From positions 2,728,001 through 2,792,000 of the forward strand of contig BQUP01000001.1 of the NCBI GenBank assembly GCA_022835595.1: a DNA stretch of 64,000 bases, written 5' to 3'. The notes beneath the pieces were generated by a model. It was not told the DNA's origin. It was given only the letters and a program-made list of their open reading frames with translations, and searched no databases. Numbering within the stretch: the first letter of the stretch is position 1; every line of letters begins with the position of its first letter. The translations under genes and the position numbers were made by a program. This DNA is from Cystobasidium ongulense (Eukaryota; Basidiomycota; Cystobasidiomycetes; Cystobasidiales; Cystobasidiaceae). Positions 10,745-22,397 of this stretch are shown here, piece after piece.

Positions 10745-13700
10745 TCATTTCTTCCTGAAGAGTTTTCGTTTTGTTGGTGATATTATAGCTGAAGGGGATA
10801 AAGCAGGGTCGTTTCTTGGGCTCGGCATTACCCCGATGCCAGAAGCAGGATTGTCAAATGCTGACATTGTGAACGTCTCCTGCAGTTCTCTTAAATTCTC
10901 TCTCTGTTCTTGTGTAAAGGTTGGTGCCCGGGGCGTTTTACCTCCAGGTACTGGTTGACGATGTGGCTGCGCAGTCGACTCGAGGTCGAGTGGACGAGGA
11001 GCGATAATTGTTAGTCGGCGAGGATTTGATTCTTTCATTGGCTGACTAGGCGATGATGAGGCCGAAGCTGGGTTCTTTATTTCCAGGATATCGTCCATAG
11101 CATCTGCTTCTTCAGCAGGTGGTGGTGGAAGAGGTCGACTGTACAAGGAGCTGCTGGCCAATGTCGGCGAAGTGCCTAAGTGCGACACGGCTGGCGAAGC
11201 TGAGACGGTGTAAGAGCGTCGCTTCGGCCGAACGGGAGATGGGGAAAGCTGGCTCTCGCTTGATGAGTCCATTGAGGGCGAAGTTGAAGCAGAAAGGTCT
11301 GCGAGACGAAGACCGCCGCCGCCTGACGTTGTTGAAGCAGGACTAGAAGCGAAAAGAGCAGCCCGAGTTTCTTCGGTACTGCCCGCTGGAGAGGACTTGG
11401 ACAAGATAGCAGTTCTGTCTGGACTTGGCGTCGACATTGCCTTGGAGACGGTGCTACCCCTGACTCTAGTCGACAGACGTACTTGCTCTGTCCTAGCTAA
11501 CATTCGGCGGGTATGTTCTCCTCCTGGGGCGGACAGATCACCAGACCGTGCCAAAGCTCGCACTCTTGATCGTGCTTGACCATGCAAAGTCTGACATATC
11601 CTGAGAAGTTCGTTAGGCAGAGCTTCGTCGGCTATGACTTCTGCTGCAACAGAATCACTAGTTCGAGATTGTGATCTCATCGGTTCTGCGGTAGCCACGA
11701 GTGTTGCAAAAGCCGCATAGTCCTTCGGTAGGTCATTGAGGAACGGCAATTCCGGTACTCCTTCCCTGACTATATCGGGAGTGAGAGTCATCCTCTTCAG
11801 AATAGGTATTTTATACGGCTCAAAGTCCTTTTCGGTCCAATCACTTTTGGCGCCCTCTTCTTTTGAGCATAGGTATGTAATAAAATCCTGATAAGAAGAC
11901 GAGTTTCTTTGCAGAAATGGATTCATAGCTGCCATCCACGGTTCTTTGCTTCCAAACGTTTGCATGTTTGCCATGCCCATCAAGACTTTCGCGACCAATG
12001 TAAGGGTTCTTGACGTTTTCGCATCTGGAGGATGACTTGGACAAAGACGGAAGAGGTTCGGACGCAGTATCGCTGGACAAAAGAGGCGGAGTGAAATGAA
12101 AGCTGAAACGCTCGTGAAGCGAGCTCTGCTCCTATCTTCTTCAGTGAGGCGCCCGCCTTCCATTTCGATTGCACAGTGCCGGTCGACTATTTGCCGAATC
12201 TTTCGCAAGCCACGACGTACTTCGCTATAAGGTGTAAAATTGCTTTAGTGAATCAGCAAAGCAGCACAGTAGGAGAATCTTTGTTGCGAAGGTGACTCAC
12301 ATTGGACAGCTATGCCGAGAATTGTAGATAGAAGTCCACACGGCTTCAGACCATTCCTCCAGAGCTAGAATGTTATCTTGCAAGTCATGCTTGTGATCCA
12401 ATCGACTGGGATCAATGTCTATCGCGACTCTTTCCTCGCATATCCTCCGCAATACCTGTCCGACGCTACTATCCAGATAGTCTGAACCGACTAAACGCAT
12501 ATGCATCTCGACGGTTTTCGTTAACAGGGTATTTCCCCTGAAAAGCGTAGCGATGTTATCGTTGCTTTCTACTTCCTTTTCGCAAAGCGACATTATACGC
12601 TGTAGAACTCTTCGATGTGCAGTATCTATCCGTAATAAAAGGTGTGCGAAATGATCTAGCTCGATTTGCAATGTATCCAATAACCTTAAGATGGCTTCCG
12701 ATCCCGTGTCTTCGGCAAGTGTCTGAAAAGAGAAAGGATAGTAGCATTAGTCAAGTATGCTCGAAACAACAGGAAGTATGTTGAGCCTTACTGAGCCAAG
12801 GAATGAGTACGCTTTGTACGGCAATGCGACATCTTCCTTCACAAGTACTCGTAAGTTGAGCTCGCCTAGGGCGTCGAGATGCCCTTTTTTCATCGCATGT
12901 TCAGGTGGCTGCATTTCAAACCATCCTTCTATCGGCTTGTTTCGCTGTACAGTGGGCAAAGCAAGCGTCACTTTTCCGGCCAACTGAACATGCTGTTTAC
13001 GTATCGTAAAGACGTGTATATCGAGAGTGTGGGTGTATGGTCCAAGATTACTGGATGAGAAAGGATAATTTACTGTCAGCCTCTTTCCAGATCACCCAGT
13101 TCATAATAGCAAAAACAGACATACCTAAAGTGAAAGAGCTCTTCCCAGATTGTCTTTGTTCCAAGATGTCTAACACCAGTTCTACCAAGTATCTCACCAT
13201 CAAGCCAAATTTCACAGAATAAATCTACACGTTCGTCCTTTCTACTTTCCTTTGAATTGTGCTCCGTTTTCTTCGCTACTACAGGGACAGAGGTATTTTG
13301 GTGCGTTGCTGTCGTCGGTCTAACACTTTGTGATGGTAGTATTGTCCCGCTTGTAAATTCAGGCTGGCTATTGGCATCAGCACTACTAGCCGTTTCAGTA
13401 GTGACGAGAGAAGTTATACTACCGCTTCGTTTCTGTATGTGCCCCAAATCAGGTGATATAGGAGTGGAAGGAATGCTACTCATCGCCAAAGCAGCTAAAG
13501 ATTGACCGAGTGAAGGGTTTTGATGTTCTCTGCTGCATCGAGCTTGAATGATTTGTAATGAAACACTTCGGTACATGCGTATCGGACAGTCTGAGCTTGA
13601 TTCTGTTTGCCCGTCTTGACGCCAGCTGCTTTGCTGTGTACAGTGAGGACGTGCATTTGGAGATTTGGGTAACAAGTCGTCCTTTTTATCTGCTTCTTCC

Positions 13701-16700
13701 TCTGACGCCTCTGAAGATACTTCCTCTTCCGCGAAACTGACATGTGGCTTTGAAGCTGCTGATTTTGGCCATACTTCCGGTTGAGCATGACACAATAAAG
13801 ACGCAATCCCTGGCGTAAAGCAAACACGACAAGGATACAATCAGTCCTATGTCAAGCAAGCGTGGCTCATGATCTAAGCTTATTTGAATGCACTCACAAG
13901 CATGCTGCAAAGCAGTAGTAGGAAAAGCCAAAAATAAAGTTTGTCCACCTTGATTAACAGATATTGGATCTTCCAAAAAGCCCGCATTAGACGATGATCT
14001 GATTGAGTGGGATGATGAAGAAGTTGAGAAGCTAAAAAAGTCAGGAGCTGAAGGTGAAATTGGGAAATTTGATGATGATGAGGATGGTGTCCTTTTCTCG
14101 TACATCGGACTATAAGCTGGAGGTTGTATATGAGGACCATTCTTGATATGAAGTGAAATGCATCTTTGTCTTCCTAATAAAGAAGGATCTACTGGACGTA
14201 TATCGGTACGCTGAAGTGTAGTAAGCTGAACTGAAGCCAAGCAGACCATCTAACGATTACAAGTGAAAATATGGAAAAATTTCAGCTAAAAGGCAAATAA
14301 ACGAGAAAACATTCGTGATAAAGTAAAGAAACTGGAACTCACTCCACTAGAAATAACAAGCTGGCCATTCGCTTTGAGAACAGCTTCACCTTTCCTCCAT
14401 TGTCCCGAAGGTAACAATATCAAAGCTTTCTTATCTTTCCCTTTATTCTTATTCTTCTCTTTATCCTTTCTCTCATCCCCACCGTAGTGATGATGCGAAG
14501 GTTTGTGTTCGGTATGATGATGTTCGTCTTCTCCTGCTACATTATCCGAGAATAGTAATTGTGTACTTTCCCTTCGGACTAATTTCTTACGTGCATTTGC
14601 GATCGGTACATTTGAAAAGAAAGTATTGCTCAATAATCCTTTTGCAGCTAAAGGAATATAATTATGATTTGGATGTTGGGTTGAGGATCTTGATATTGAA
14701 GAAACTCCAGCGTATGAAGATGAATGGTAGCTCAAGTTAGATCCAGTACTTTCGTCCATTGGTATCCAGAGTAGAACATTCTGTTTCAGTTCAGGGATGT
14801 GTCTAGCTAATTCTGTTGGATCATAGCCAGTCAAAGGTATTGAAGAAGCAGCCAACGTAGCTTCTGTCATTCGACTATCGTATGAATATGATCGCATGAG
14901 TGGGGGAGCTAATGATATTCTATGATTAGCAGAAGCTAACAAAGCGCGCCTATCGTCTTTAGAACGTTGGAACGATGGAGAAATAGATGAGATACTAGCA
15001 GGACGTCGATTGAGAGGTTGTTCATCTTCTATATCATCATCATTTGCGTCATCCTTGTTATCTTCATTCGCTGGTTTACCGCCACTTCCTCCTGCCAATT
15101 GGATTGAAGAAGCAGATCTCGCAGATGTAAGGCGAGGTCTTATTCTATCTCTAGAAGACGAAACGAATCGTTCATCGCGAGCGATAAGCTTAGGTAGATG
15201 TGTTGCAATAGTAGTTGTAGTAGTAGGACCGGAGCCACTTTGTTTTGGTTGTTGAGGTGAAGGATGAGATTGAGGATGTCTATTTGGATTACGAGCGAAG
15301 ATATTTAAATAAGGTAATGAATTAGAAGTAGAGGAAGTTTTTGAATCGCTTGATTCTCTTCTATTATGACTTTCATGATTGTTTAAAGAAGAAGAACCTA
15401 TTATACTTCCTCTTACAGAATCAATGGATGAAGTGAATGAACTCTTGCTCAATTTCTTCGCTCGCGATATAGGTCCAATACTTGAACCAGAGAGTTTCTC
15501 TTCACCAACTTCTGATTGGGCATGCTTTCGTATTTCACCTTCATTTCCCAAACTTCTCATCTCTTCATTAGCAACTTCGTCTTCCTCATCAGATAAATCA
15601 CTTCCTCTCTGTAAGGGGAACCTCGTTCTACCTTTTCTCTTAGATAATGTAGTGCTAGGAGAAGCAAGTGGGCTTCTAGGTTGTAACTTCTTACTACTAT
15701 TACTACCACTAACTCCGACTTGATTACCGCCTGAAGAAGTTGTCGAGAATGAATTTACAGATCTTGATGATGAAATTGTAGAGGTAGGGTTGAAAGCTTC
15801 CGATAATGAGGAAGACATTGTTTCGGGTGACTCTTCTTCGACGGATACTTGGCTGTTTAGACCAGAGGGATCAAGCAAGGTACCTTGCTGTTTTGATCTT
15901 AGGTCACTGGAAGAAGCATTTAGAGAAATGATATGTTCGAGTCCTGAATGGATGGACCCTTGTATTGGCGTGGATGATCTCGCCCGTGATCCAACTTCGC
16001 AATCGTGGTTCTCTTCGATAAAATCTAGAAAACCTTGGGCAGACTTAGATACAGACTCGACCTCGTCGGCACGAGCAGTACCACTCTCGTCGTCAACGCG
16101 TGACTCGCACTCGCCCTCTCCAGACTCGGCTACTTCAGTAAGTAAGATATAGCTCCCATCTGATTCTTCACGGTAGCGCTTTTCTTCAATTTCGAAATCC
16201 AGATTATGTCCTGGCACTCTGCTTTCTTTGTCTCGAAGAGGATTGTCTCTGGATGTGAAGGTGGCGGCCCGTGTGGACTCTGCTGGCAGTGGTACTGTCC
16301 CGAGTTGGGCGAGTGCAGAAGGGCGGAGCGATAGCGCTTCAGGTTGTGAGCTTGTTCTAGGAGATGGAGATATACCACCTGTATCGCTTTCTATTGCGAG
16401 ATGTGTGCCTGTGCTTGTAGTGGGCCTCGAACAATGCTGATCGAGGTGGTCGGACAAGGTCTGGCTGGCGGTGGTGCTCGCAAGAAGAGCAAGCGAGCGT
16501 CGCCTGTGTTGAGGTGTACTAGATGGAGTGCTGTATCCAGTGCTTGTTCCTGCGCGATTATTAAAGCTCCAGCTGTCCTGCTGCGGCGAACAAGCCGAGC
16601 GTGCGATTGATGATGATGGAGGAGCAGCAGCAGCAGGCAGGCTTTCCTTCAACGGCAATGTTCCCTCCAATCTATGCAGACGAGCGAACCATGAATCAAT

Positions 16701-16841
16701 CTCGTCCACTTCTTGCAGGCTGAATCTTCGCGAGGACGATGTGGATGCTGCTGATGCCAGACTAGCCGATGCGGTGTTCGAGTGTCGCAGCTGTTGGAGC
16801 CATGATGAGGAGGATGAGGAGCAAGAGGATGGACGAGTCAT
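10745..16841 (-). CDS. PH-C2-RasGAP protein, Ras-family GTPase-activating protein (1,898 aa)
   Basis: Six exons (14343-16841, 13898-14249, 13125-13809, 12792-13050, 12301-12722, 10745-12224) with phases 0,1,2,0,2 give 1,898 residues. The first 800 are Ser-rich and disordered. A split PH-like domain runs about 805-960 (KANGQLVISSG, LLGRQRCISLHIK, closing Trp helix HAWIASLLCHAQPEVW). A C2 domain at about 1140-1262 has LFCEIWLDGEILGRTGVRH and TLDIHVFTIRK. The RasGAP domain (about 1290-1560) has NIATLFRGNTL, with the arginine finger near residue 1327, and FISLRLFCPAILRPNLF. The catalytic Arg is present, so it should stimulate GTP hydrolysis on a Ras-type GTPase. Domain order matches Bud2/SynGAP-type proteins. 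The C-terminal 350 residues are disordered. Target GTPase unknown. Confidence 0.9.
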
Positions 16842-17592
16842 ATTCGCCAGTAGGTAGCAGGCAGTAATGCAAGTATCATCAGCATATTGCAGCAAGAGAA
16901 GCTCCCAACTCTGTCTGTTCCACCACTTTACCGCAACGCAACGGCAGACGCGCAACGACACGCTCGAGCCATGGATGGGAAAGCAGGCAGACTCACTTTG
17001 ATAACCACTGGACGATGTGCGAAAAGTGCGAAGAAGCAGACTCGACTCGCAGCCTCACCTCACCTCGGCTCACTCGAACACGACCACCTGCGACTCGTGT
17101 TCCCGCAGCTCATCGCCGCCGCACCTTTACGACGACCAAGCTTTGGTGCCAGACTTCACAGGAGCTTTGTTCAGCGCTCAGACCGCTCATGTCAGACTTG
17201 ACCGTTGCGACGATCCGGCACCCACATAAACACGGACTTGGCGAGGCCATCGGAGCTGAGAAAGAGAAACAAGATGCGACAGTGTACCGTATACTGGCAG
17301 ACTCCATTACTATTTCGCAACCTGTCTTTGACCACTCCTTACTCCCGACTGAACAAACACACGTCGCAATACTGTACTTCCGGTGTAAGATCCGGACGAA
17401 CAGACCCTTTGCTCTTTTCTGAACTCCTAGCCGCGTGTCGGGAATATGCTTCGTCCGGACGAGAGTGTCTCATATGAAACATGATAGCCCAAAGGAGAAC
17501 TACAATACGGAAACCGAATCTTTTGTGCGCATCTACCTGTTCTACGATTTATAGAAATGTCCTCCGCTCCTTGAAACTTTCTGTCGCTCCAA
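16842..17592. other. Upstream region of the RasGAP gene, 750 bp
   Basis: It lies between the RasGAP start and the 3' end of the next minus-strand gene. Short open frames occur on both strands but none has splice-site or codon support. I see no RNA gene. Confidence 0.45.
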
Positions 17593-19175
17593 TCAAACAA
17601 TTCTTCCTCTATTCGACAATCTGATCTTCTCATCCACAGCAGCGCCAAGTCCATTCGTAACAGTAGGAGAAGTAGCCATTTTATTCTTACCCGAGTATTC
17701 AACATAGGAATAAAATGCTCCTCCTGCTATTGTCAAGGCTATTCCAAGGAAATTGATAAAGTTGATATGGAGATCAAAGACAAAGACCGCTCTGTAGGAG
17801 GCATGCAGAGATGTCAGCTGTGTTATCGACCTGTATAACTATAGTAACAAACTGGATAAAGGCACGCACAATACAATGGTCAAGACCTGCTTGACGTTCG
17901 CAGCGACATCCATAGTCAAAGCACCAGCTTTCTTGTTTGCCGTAAAGCTAACTACGTTCAATCCAAATGCAACAGCGCCATTGAAGAGTATTGTAGTCCA
18001 TACGTTCTTGTCGAGAACTCCGGTGTTGACAGTAGCGTCGTAAATTTGTGTCATTTCCCCTGAGATAAGAGAGAATACCAGGCATTGAGCGAAGGAGAGG
18101 GCTGTTCCAAAACGGCATGAAATCAGAAAAGAATTGCAGGTATGATGTATCTCGATGTTTCATTGGATGTGTACTTACGGCTCATCCGCATCAGGAACTC
18201 GAGAGGGTGGAACTTCAAGCTTCCGACTAGGATTCTGTTCGTTGTAATTCCCTTGATTGATGCCAGTAAAGCTGAAAGTACAGTGAGGCAGAAGCCTAAA
18301 GTCGTACACGAATAGTCCCCGTGTCTGAAGTACCACAATGAAGAGGTATATGAGCAGGTTAGCATTATGAATATGCTATAGCAGTAGGGAGTAGGGACTC
18401 ACGTAGCTAAAGCAATACCCAGAATAACTGGAATCAAAGATAGATAAGTTTGAAACTTGAAGCTTTTCTTGAAGAAGATTAAAGAGATAGCAATAGTAAA
18501 TAAAGGAGTTAAAGATCTAATAACTTGATGTAAAGGAACAGAAACTAAATTAAGTGAAACGTTTGAAATTGCAATATTTATAGTATATAAAGTTGAAAAA
18601 CCAAATAAAATTAAATTTTCTTTTGAACCTAATTTTACGCTTGTTTTGAAATATCCTCTTTTTTCTGCTAGATAACATCCTATTGCTGCACATAACGAAT
18701 GTATTGCTGTTAATGACCATGGATATGGAAAGACGTTTAATGCTATTTTATTGTATAATGTTAAAGCGAGATTAAAGCTGAAGTATAAAGCTCTATTGTG
18801 ACATTACGATTCATCAGTGACTTTCAAACACGAAATCACAGTAAGAGAGGGAAAGACTCACATCCAGACAGGCTCGCTATCCCAGATGGAAGGAGGAGCA
18901 TTATACAAGCTCTCCCTCCTACTAGCTGGATTCGACGAGCTAGGAGCTCTCGAGTGACCGTTTGAAGCCATTCCAACAGACGAAAATGGGGTAGAAGAAG
19001 TAGACTGAGCGAGATTATTCAAAGCTTGACTTGAAGAAAGACTTCCTAGTCTATCAATACGGTGCACGCTCTGTCTTTTTAAAGAGGAAGAAGGTCGGCG
19101 GGAGTCAGGGAGCGGTATAGCGCTCGATGAAATGCCGGTTGATGATAGATTATCGACGTCTACTCTTGTTTCCAT
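17593..19175 (-). CDS. Triose-phosphate/nucleotide-sugar transporter family (TPT/EamA) membrane protein
   Basis: Five exons (18862-19175, 18403-18792, 18179-18324, 17870-18101, 17593-17791) with phases 2,2,1,2 encode 426 aa. The first 100 residues are cytosolic and Ser-rich. The remainder is a multi-pass membrane domain: ALYFSFNLALTLYNKIALNV (with the family N-K pair), FPYPWSLTAIHSLCAAIG, FSTLYTINIAISNVSLNLV, QVIRSLTPLFTIAISLIFF, YLSLIPVILGIALAT, GFCLTVLSALLASIKGITT, VVSFTANKKAGALTMDVAAN and INFLGIALTIAGGAFYSYVE. These match the TPT family that exchanges phosphorylated sugars or nucleotide sugars across ER/Golgi membranes (Sly41-like). The substrate cannot be read from the sequence. Exon 2 is strikingly AT-rich in third positions. 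Confidence 0.88.
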
Positions 19176-19889
19176 GGATATTCTTAATGTAAAATCAAAG
19201 CGTTTGTTGTAGGCTGGAGTTATGGCGTTCGAATATTGGTGGTAATACCCGAGAGAACGTGGGCTTCACTTGATAGAGCCAAGGGAAAGCTGAAGATGGT
19301 CTGCCAGTCTAGGTGTGCTACGTAGCCAATATCTGTAGTATTTCTTACGAAGATGTACTAGCGATGAGTGGTGCTCTTTGACGCGTCTTCTCGTCTATTG
19401 CATGCTCTCTCGAACTGAGAGCTGTCGTCGGGAAGTGACACCTTCAGGGCGGGCGCGGGCCTTGTTCAGGAGTATCCTCGGCAAAGAGACGTGAGAGCGG
19501 ACAAGCTATGTCGCTGTTCTAGTCTATCAGTGTCGAGTGCTTGTGGTTTCGCTTGCTGTGTCTTGTCGTTGGTGGTGAAGAAGAGATATCCACCGAGATA
19601 AAGCCAGAGCGTTCAAGACGTTGATGATCGGGCGCACTTTTATCATATCAGATGAGATCTTGCATCTTGTCGCTGCGAGGGCGTACTGGAGTCGTACATC
19701 ATCAAGCTGACCTATACGATTTCCCGCTAGGGTCCTCTGTTGGCTATCTTGCAGCAGGTTGCTTCCTCGAAGTCACGAGCTTTGAATCGGAAATCAGTCG
19801 CCTCTTCTTCAAGCCGACCGCGTGGATGGCAGCGAGACACCTCTGCATGCATCGACTTACCCGCCAGCATCGTCAATGATGCTACCGTC
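19176..19889. other. Divergent promoter region, 714 bp
   Basis: It separates the transporter and RAD57-like genes. An open frame in phase with the RAD57-like start extends from 19740, so an earlier start there cannot be ruled out. Nothing else is recognisable. Confidence 0.45.
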
Positions 19890-21823
19890 ATGGAGCAACC
19901 ATCCAGCAGACCACGAGAGGCCGCCGTCGCGCTCGGTGGACCTTCACTCGCACCTCCAGAGGCACAGGCAAAGCTACCCCAGCTTCCTACATCGTCAACA
20001 CCATCCGGAGAAGCGCTGTCATCGCCTACAGTAGCTATCGTAAACAAACAGAATGCAAGTACTGTCCCTACTACGAAGGACAATCAGGGTATACTCGCAA
20101 AAGAATCGACATCAAGTCTGGACGTGACTGATCTGAAGGGACTACGCGGAATATCAAATAAACATCGCGCGTTTCTGCTCAGAGGTCGGTTTCATTTAGA
20201 CTGCTTTTGGTGCTCAATACATTATGATGGTACTGATAAAACATTCGTATCGCCATAGCTGGATTCACAACCACTACAGAAGTCCTCTTCACACCTCTGA
20301 AGCCACTAAGCGATCGTCTGAAGCTATCAGAAACAGAATGTCGAGGCCTTGTACAAGCGATAGTCGATGAACGGAAGAAACGATGGATACAAGACGGAAA
20401 GAGCATTAGTGTAGCTCAAAAGCTGCGTGCACTCAAAGACGCTGCTAGTGAAAATGAAGAGATGGGTTTATCGGCTGAACCACCCTGCCTACAATTCGGG
20501 GGCGAGGGCTTTCAAAACTTGCTAGGTGGAGGTCTCATCCCGGGAACATTGACAGAGGTAGCAGGAGAAGCGTGAGTTCCATTTTCTTGGACGTAGCCAC
20601 TTTCAATACCATACTGAATGTAACGTTCCAACAGGTCAAGCGGCAAGACTGCCTTCTCCCTCCAGCTATCCCTACGCGTTCAGCTGGAAATTCAGCATGG
20701 TGGACTAGCGGGATCATGTGCATATCTATCATCAGAAGGCAATTTCCCAAGTACTCGGTTGCGTGATATGGCTTTCAAGTTATCAGAGGGTTCTGCGGAA
20801 GGCATCAAGAAATTTATGGATAATGTTCATCTGGTTCATTGTCCAGAAGTGGATGAATTGCTTCATGTTGTGCGCTATAGCCTTCCAGCTATGGTCGAGC
20901 AATCACAGTCTACATACACACCACCTGAGAACGGTATCAAAGTTTTCTCAAAGCCCGTCAAACTCGTAGTCGTCGATTCAATAGCAGCTCCATTTCGAGG
21001 ATCCGAAGGTGGAAATAGCGGAAATGATAAAGGAGCTGTCACTGAAGATGATATTAACAAGAGTGCAAATACATCTTTAGCAGAACGTAATGCTGCATTA
21101 CAAGAGATTTCCTTTCGACTTCGTAAACTATCACGACAATACTCTATTGTCATTCTTATCGTAAATCAAGTTTCAGATGTTTTTCATAAAGATAATGATA
21201 GATATTCGGGAAGTCAAGCTCATCCATCAAGTCAAGCTGGAGGTGTAACCCATGAAAATGGGGGAATTCCATTGGATTATCGAAACTATAAGCATGCATC
21301 AAAATTCTTTACAGGGGAAGAAGCAGGAGATAGAACCAACTCAAAGAATTCAAAAATAGCAGTTTTCGGTCTAAGTTGGTCTAATTGTATTGATTCAAGA
21401 ATAATGTTATCACGTACTGGTAGAAGAAGAAGAAAAGACAATGGTACAGAAATTGGGATGCAAATTGTTATCAAAGATGATCAGGGAATGGAAATTGAAG
21501 ATCCTCTTTACGCTTTAGAAACTGAAGAAATTAGAAGAGCTAGTTTGATATTCTCTCCTTTTGTTGAAAAAGGTTATGTTGATTATGCTTTACGTCAAGA
21601 AGGACTTGTTAATGTGGCTCAATATCATTCTACTCCTCGAGGACCAGTGCCTGGTAAGAAGTCAAAACGCAAGACTCTAGCTGTTCAAATGGCTAAGAGC
21701 AAGGGAATTATAATGCCGCTGGAGGCAAGTACTCTAAATGAAGATGAAGATGATTCAGAAGATGAGGAAGAAGCTCTCTGGGCTGACATGCCTCTAGATG
21801 ACGCGACTCTTTCCCAGCTTTGA
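19890..21823 (+). CDS. RAD57: RAD51 paralogue, RAD57-like recombination mediator
   Basis: Exons 19890-20184, 20259-20571 and 20635-21823 (phases 1,2) encode 598 aa. After a 65-residue Ser/Pro N-terminus comes a helix-hairpin-like segment (LKGLRGISNKHRAFLLRA). The RecA-type core begins at LQFGGEGFQNLLGGG, with Walker A GEASSGKT across the second intron, CAYLSSEGNFPSTRLRDM (the EG-PxxRL pattern favouring RAD57 over XRCC3), Walker B KLVVVDSIAAPFRG, and ILIVNQVSDVF. RAD57 acts with RAD55 to help RAD51 load on single-stranded DNA. It is longer than the yeast protein because of acidic and basic insertions (about 20-30 residues after Walker B) and an acidic C-terminus. The start could be upstream in frame. 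Confidence 0.82.
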
Positions 21824-22397
21824 GAGGGGCGGACAGAAGTAGTGTATCAATATCAAGAGCGGGGAGACAAGGAAAAGTGCTCACGCTCATGCTGTAGCTC
21901 TATGCATAAAAAGGGTATCAGTTCGCCACAATGCGCTCTGTACAAGTAGCCATCAGTACCTACAATGCACTTGTCAGTTGGGAGGAGTAATCAGTAATAT
22001 TCTATTACATCTCTTCACTCGTTAATGCGCATGAACAGCACTATCTGCGGACTGCAAGTGCTCGACTATTTGGTGGCGTTGATTTGTACTCCAGGAAGAT
22101 GTGAAAGTAATGCTGACGAAAGGCGCAGCGGTCGTTGGGTGTTAATAACAATGCCCGAGAATGTAGAGTATCACTGAAAGACATCCCATGCCCGTTACGC
22201 ACCATCTGCTTATTGTGATGCACCTTTTACAAACCGACGCCGACATGCAAGTCCATCAGCCAAAAGTTTTGAAAGTGATGCGCCAATCTTGACGACTTCG
22301 CTCTTGCTGCATTCGATTTACGACTTGTTCATCTGAGGAGCAGCATCGCCTAGTGTAGTGGATCTTCTGGACTACAGCAGCTCCTGCTTCATTCGCG
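21824..22397. other. Intergenic region upstream of SUP35
   Basis: About 570 bp with no supported gene. It must contain the SUP35 promoter and the 3' end of the RAD57-like transcript. Confidence 0.45.
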